From assembly GCF_014836635.1 (NCBI RefSeq), contig NZ_JACSQL010000012.1, positions 1-64,000 on the forward strand: a DNA stretch of 64,000 nt, given 5' to 3'. This document shows, one piece after another, positions 63,702 to 64,000 of the stretch (position 1 is its first letter; the number at the start of each line of letters is the position of its first letter). Under the pieces are notes generated by a model, which did no database searches, was not told the origin of the DNA, and worked only from the letters and a program-made list of their open reading frames with translations. Origin of the DNA: Paenibacillus gallinarum. GTDB taxonomy: Bacteria > Bacillota > Bacilli > Paenibacillales > Paenibacillaceae. Made by a program: the position numbers and the translations under genes.

Positions 63702-64000
63702 GTGTACAAAATCCTAATTTTGAGCATATGTCTATCTCTAGCTTGCACACTCCTTATAACTGGTCCACCAAATCCTGAGCTTTTACCGGAAAAAACGAAC
63801 TGGGAGAGTATCCAATCTAATTTAAGAAAGCCTGAACAATGGGATTATCAAGTTAATAGTTTAATAGGAAAAAAAAGTGAGAAGAATGACGCAAATGATA
63901 AAACTATTTTTTTAATTCCTAAAACTGTAAAAAACGATGCTATTTACTTTAGAGAGAAACGAAATGATTGTGCACATGGAAAAGATATTGTCAGTTATCC
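63702..64000 (+). CDS. Partial gene at the window edge, exported or membrane-anchored protein
   Basis: An open frame from GTG 63702 runs past the last base. It gives 99 visible residues: a hydrophobic start (YKILILSICLSLACTLLITG) with a possible lipobox LSLAC, then a polar region. Near residue 83 comes FREKRNDCAHGKD, in which R87-N-D-C-A-H92 matches the R-x4-H pattern of HEPN-like proteins. The binding site before GTG is weak. The family was not recognised, and the 3' end lies outside the window. Confidence 0.5.
   Translation, partial: MYKILILSICLSLACTLLITGPPNPELLPEKTNWESIQSNLRKPEQWDYQVNSLIGKKSEKNDANDKTIFLIPKTVKNDAIYFREKRNDCAHGKDIVSY

Noticed and set aside
1..64000. CRISPR array
   Set aside because: No series of regularly spaced direct repeats with unique spacers was seen, and no Cas-type gene is present.

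Overview
The window looks like part of a Gram-positive Bacillales chromosome (Paenibacillus, Brevibacillus or Bacillus-like). The signs are strong GGAGG-type ribosome binding sites, frequent TTG/GTG starts, Bacillus-type small families (DUF6241, DUF6843-like lipoprotein, a PC4/YdbC relic) and rho-independent terminators. The centre (about 5.3-47.7 kb) is an AT-rich accessory island crowded with anti-phage genes. The right part (48.5-54 kb and 59-60.8 kb) is visibly richer in G+C and reads like ordinary chromosome. Nothing here fixes the species.

Layout. 1-5.2 kb: decayed DNA with a frameshifted gene, two tRNA-like relics, a DUF6241 protein, a G+C-rich non-coding block with stacked hairpins, and small hypothetical genes. 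5.3-11.1 kb: a nuclease-helicase (DUF2075) gene divergent from an mcrBC pair whose McrB carries an inserted EVE/PUA-like domain. 12.1-13.4 kb: an SRA-HNH modification-dependent endonuclease overlapping a Nudix hydrolase gene. 13.5-29.3 kb: a DUF4145 protein, then a six-gene run: DISARM drmA and drmB, an SNF2 helicase with a PLD-like N-terminus, a DUF4391 protein, and a complete type III Mod/Res pair, followed by a nonsense-broken ydbC. 29.4-34.7 kb: a junction with two IS3-type transposase relics, a glycosyltransferase, a coiled-coil KfrA-like protein with its own inverted-repeat operator, and a tyrosine recombinase. 35.4-47.7 kb: a seven-gene operon of VWA (TerY-like), PP2C phosphatase, Ser/Thr kinase, UPF1-like helicase, a HEPN-motif protein, a coiled-coil McrB-type GTPase and a DUF2357/McrC-like protein. 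This matches the architecture of CoCoNuT type IV systems carrying a TerY-P module.

48.4-54.2 kb is a nitrogen-scavenging operon: biuret hydrolase-like isochorismatase fold enzyme, NCS1-type permease, PucR regulator and allophanate hydrolase. Together these would import a ureide and degrade biuret through allophanate to ammonia and CO2. 54.4-64 kb holds a broken secreted-protein gene, a CoiA-like protein, lipoproteins, a two-gene membrane pair, transposase and Nudix relics, a VWA lipoprotein with a three-copy 11-residue repeat, and a gene cut by the window edge.

Functionally, three units (McrBC, SRA-HNH, CoCoNuT-like) belong to families that recognise modified or otherwise aberrant nucleic acid. 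The DISARM/type III block instead marks self with an adenine methyltransferase. The best candidates for something little described are the seven-gene kinase/phosphatase/HEPN/McrB operon, the DISARM-type III hybrid, and the SRA-HNH/Nudix overlap.
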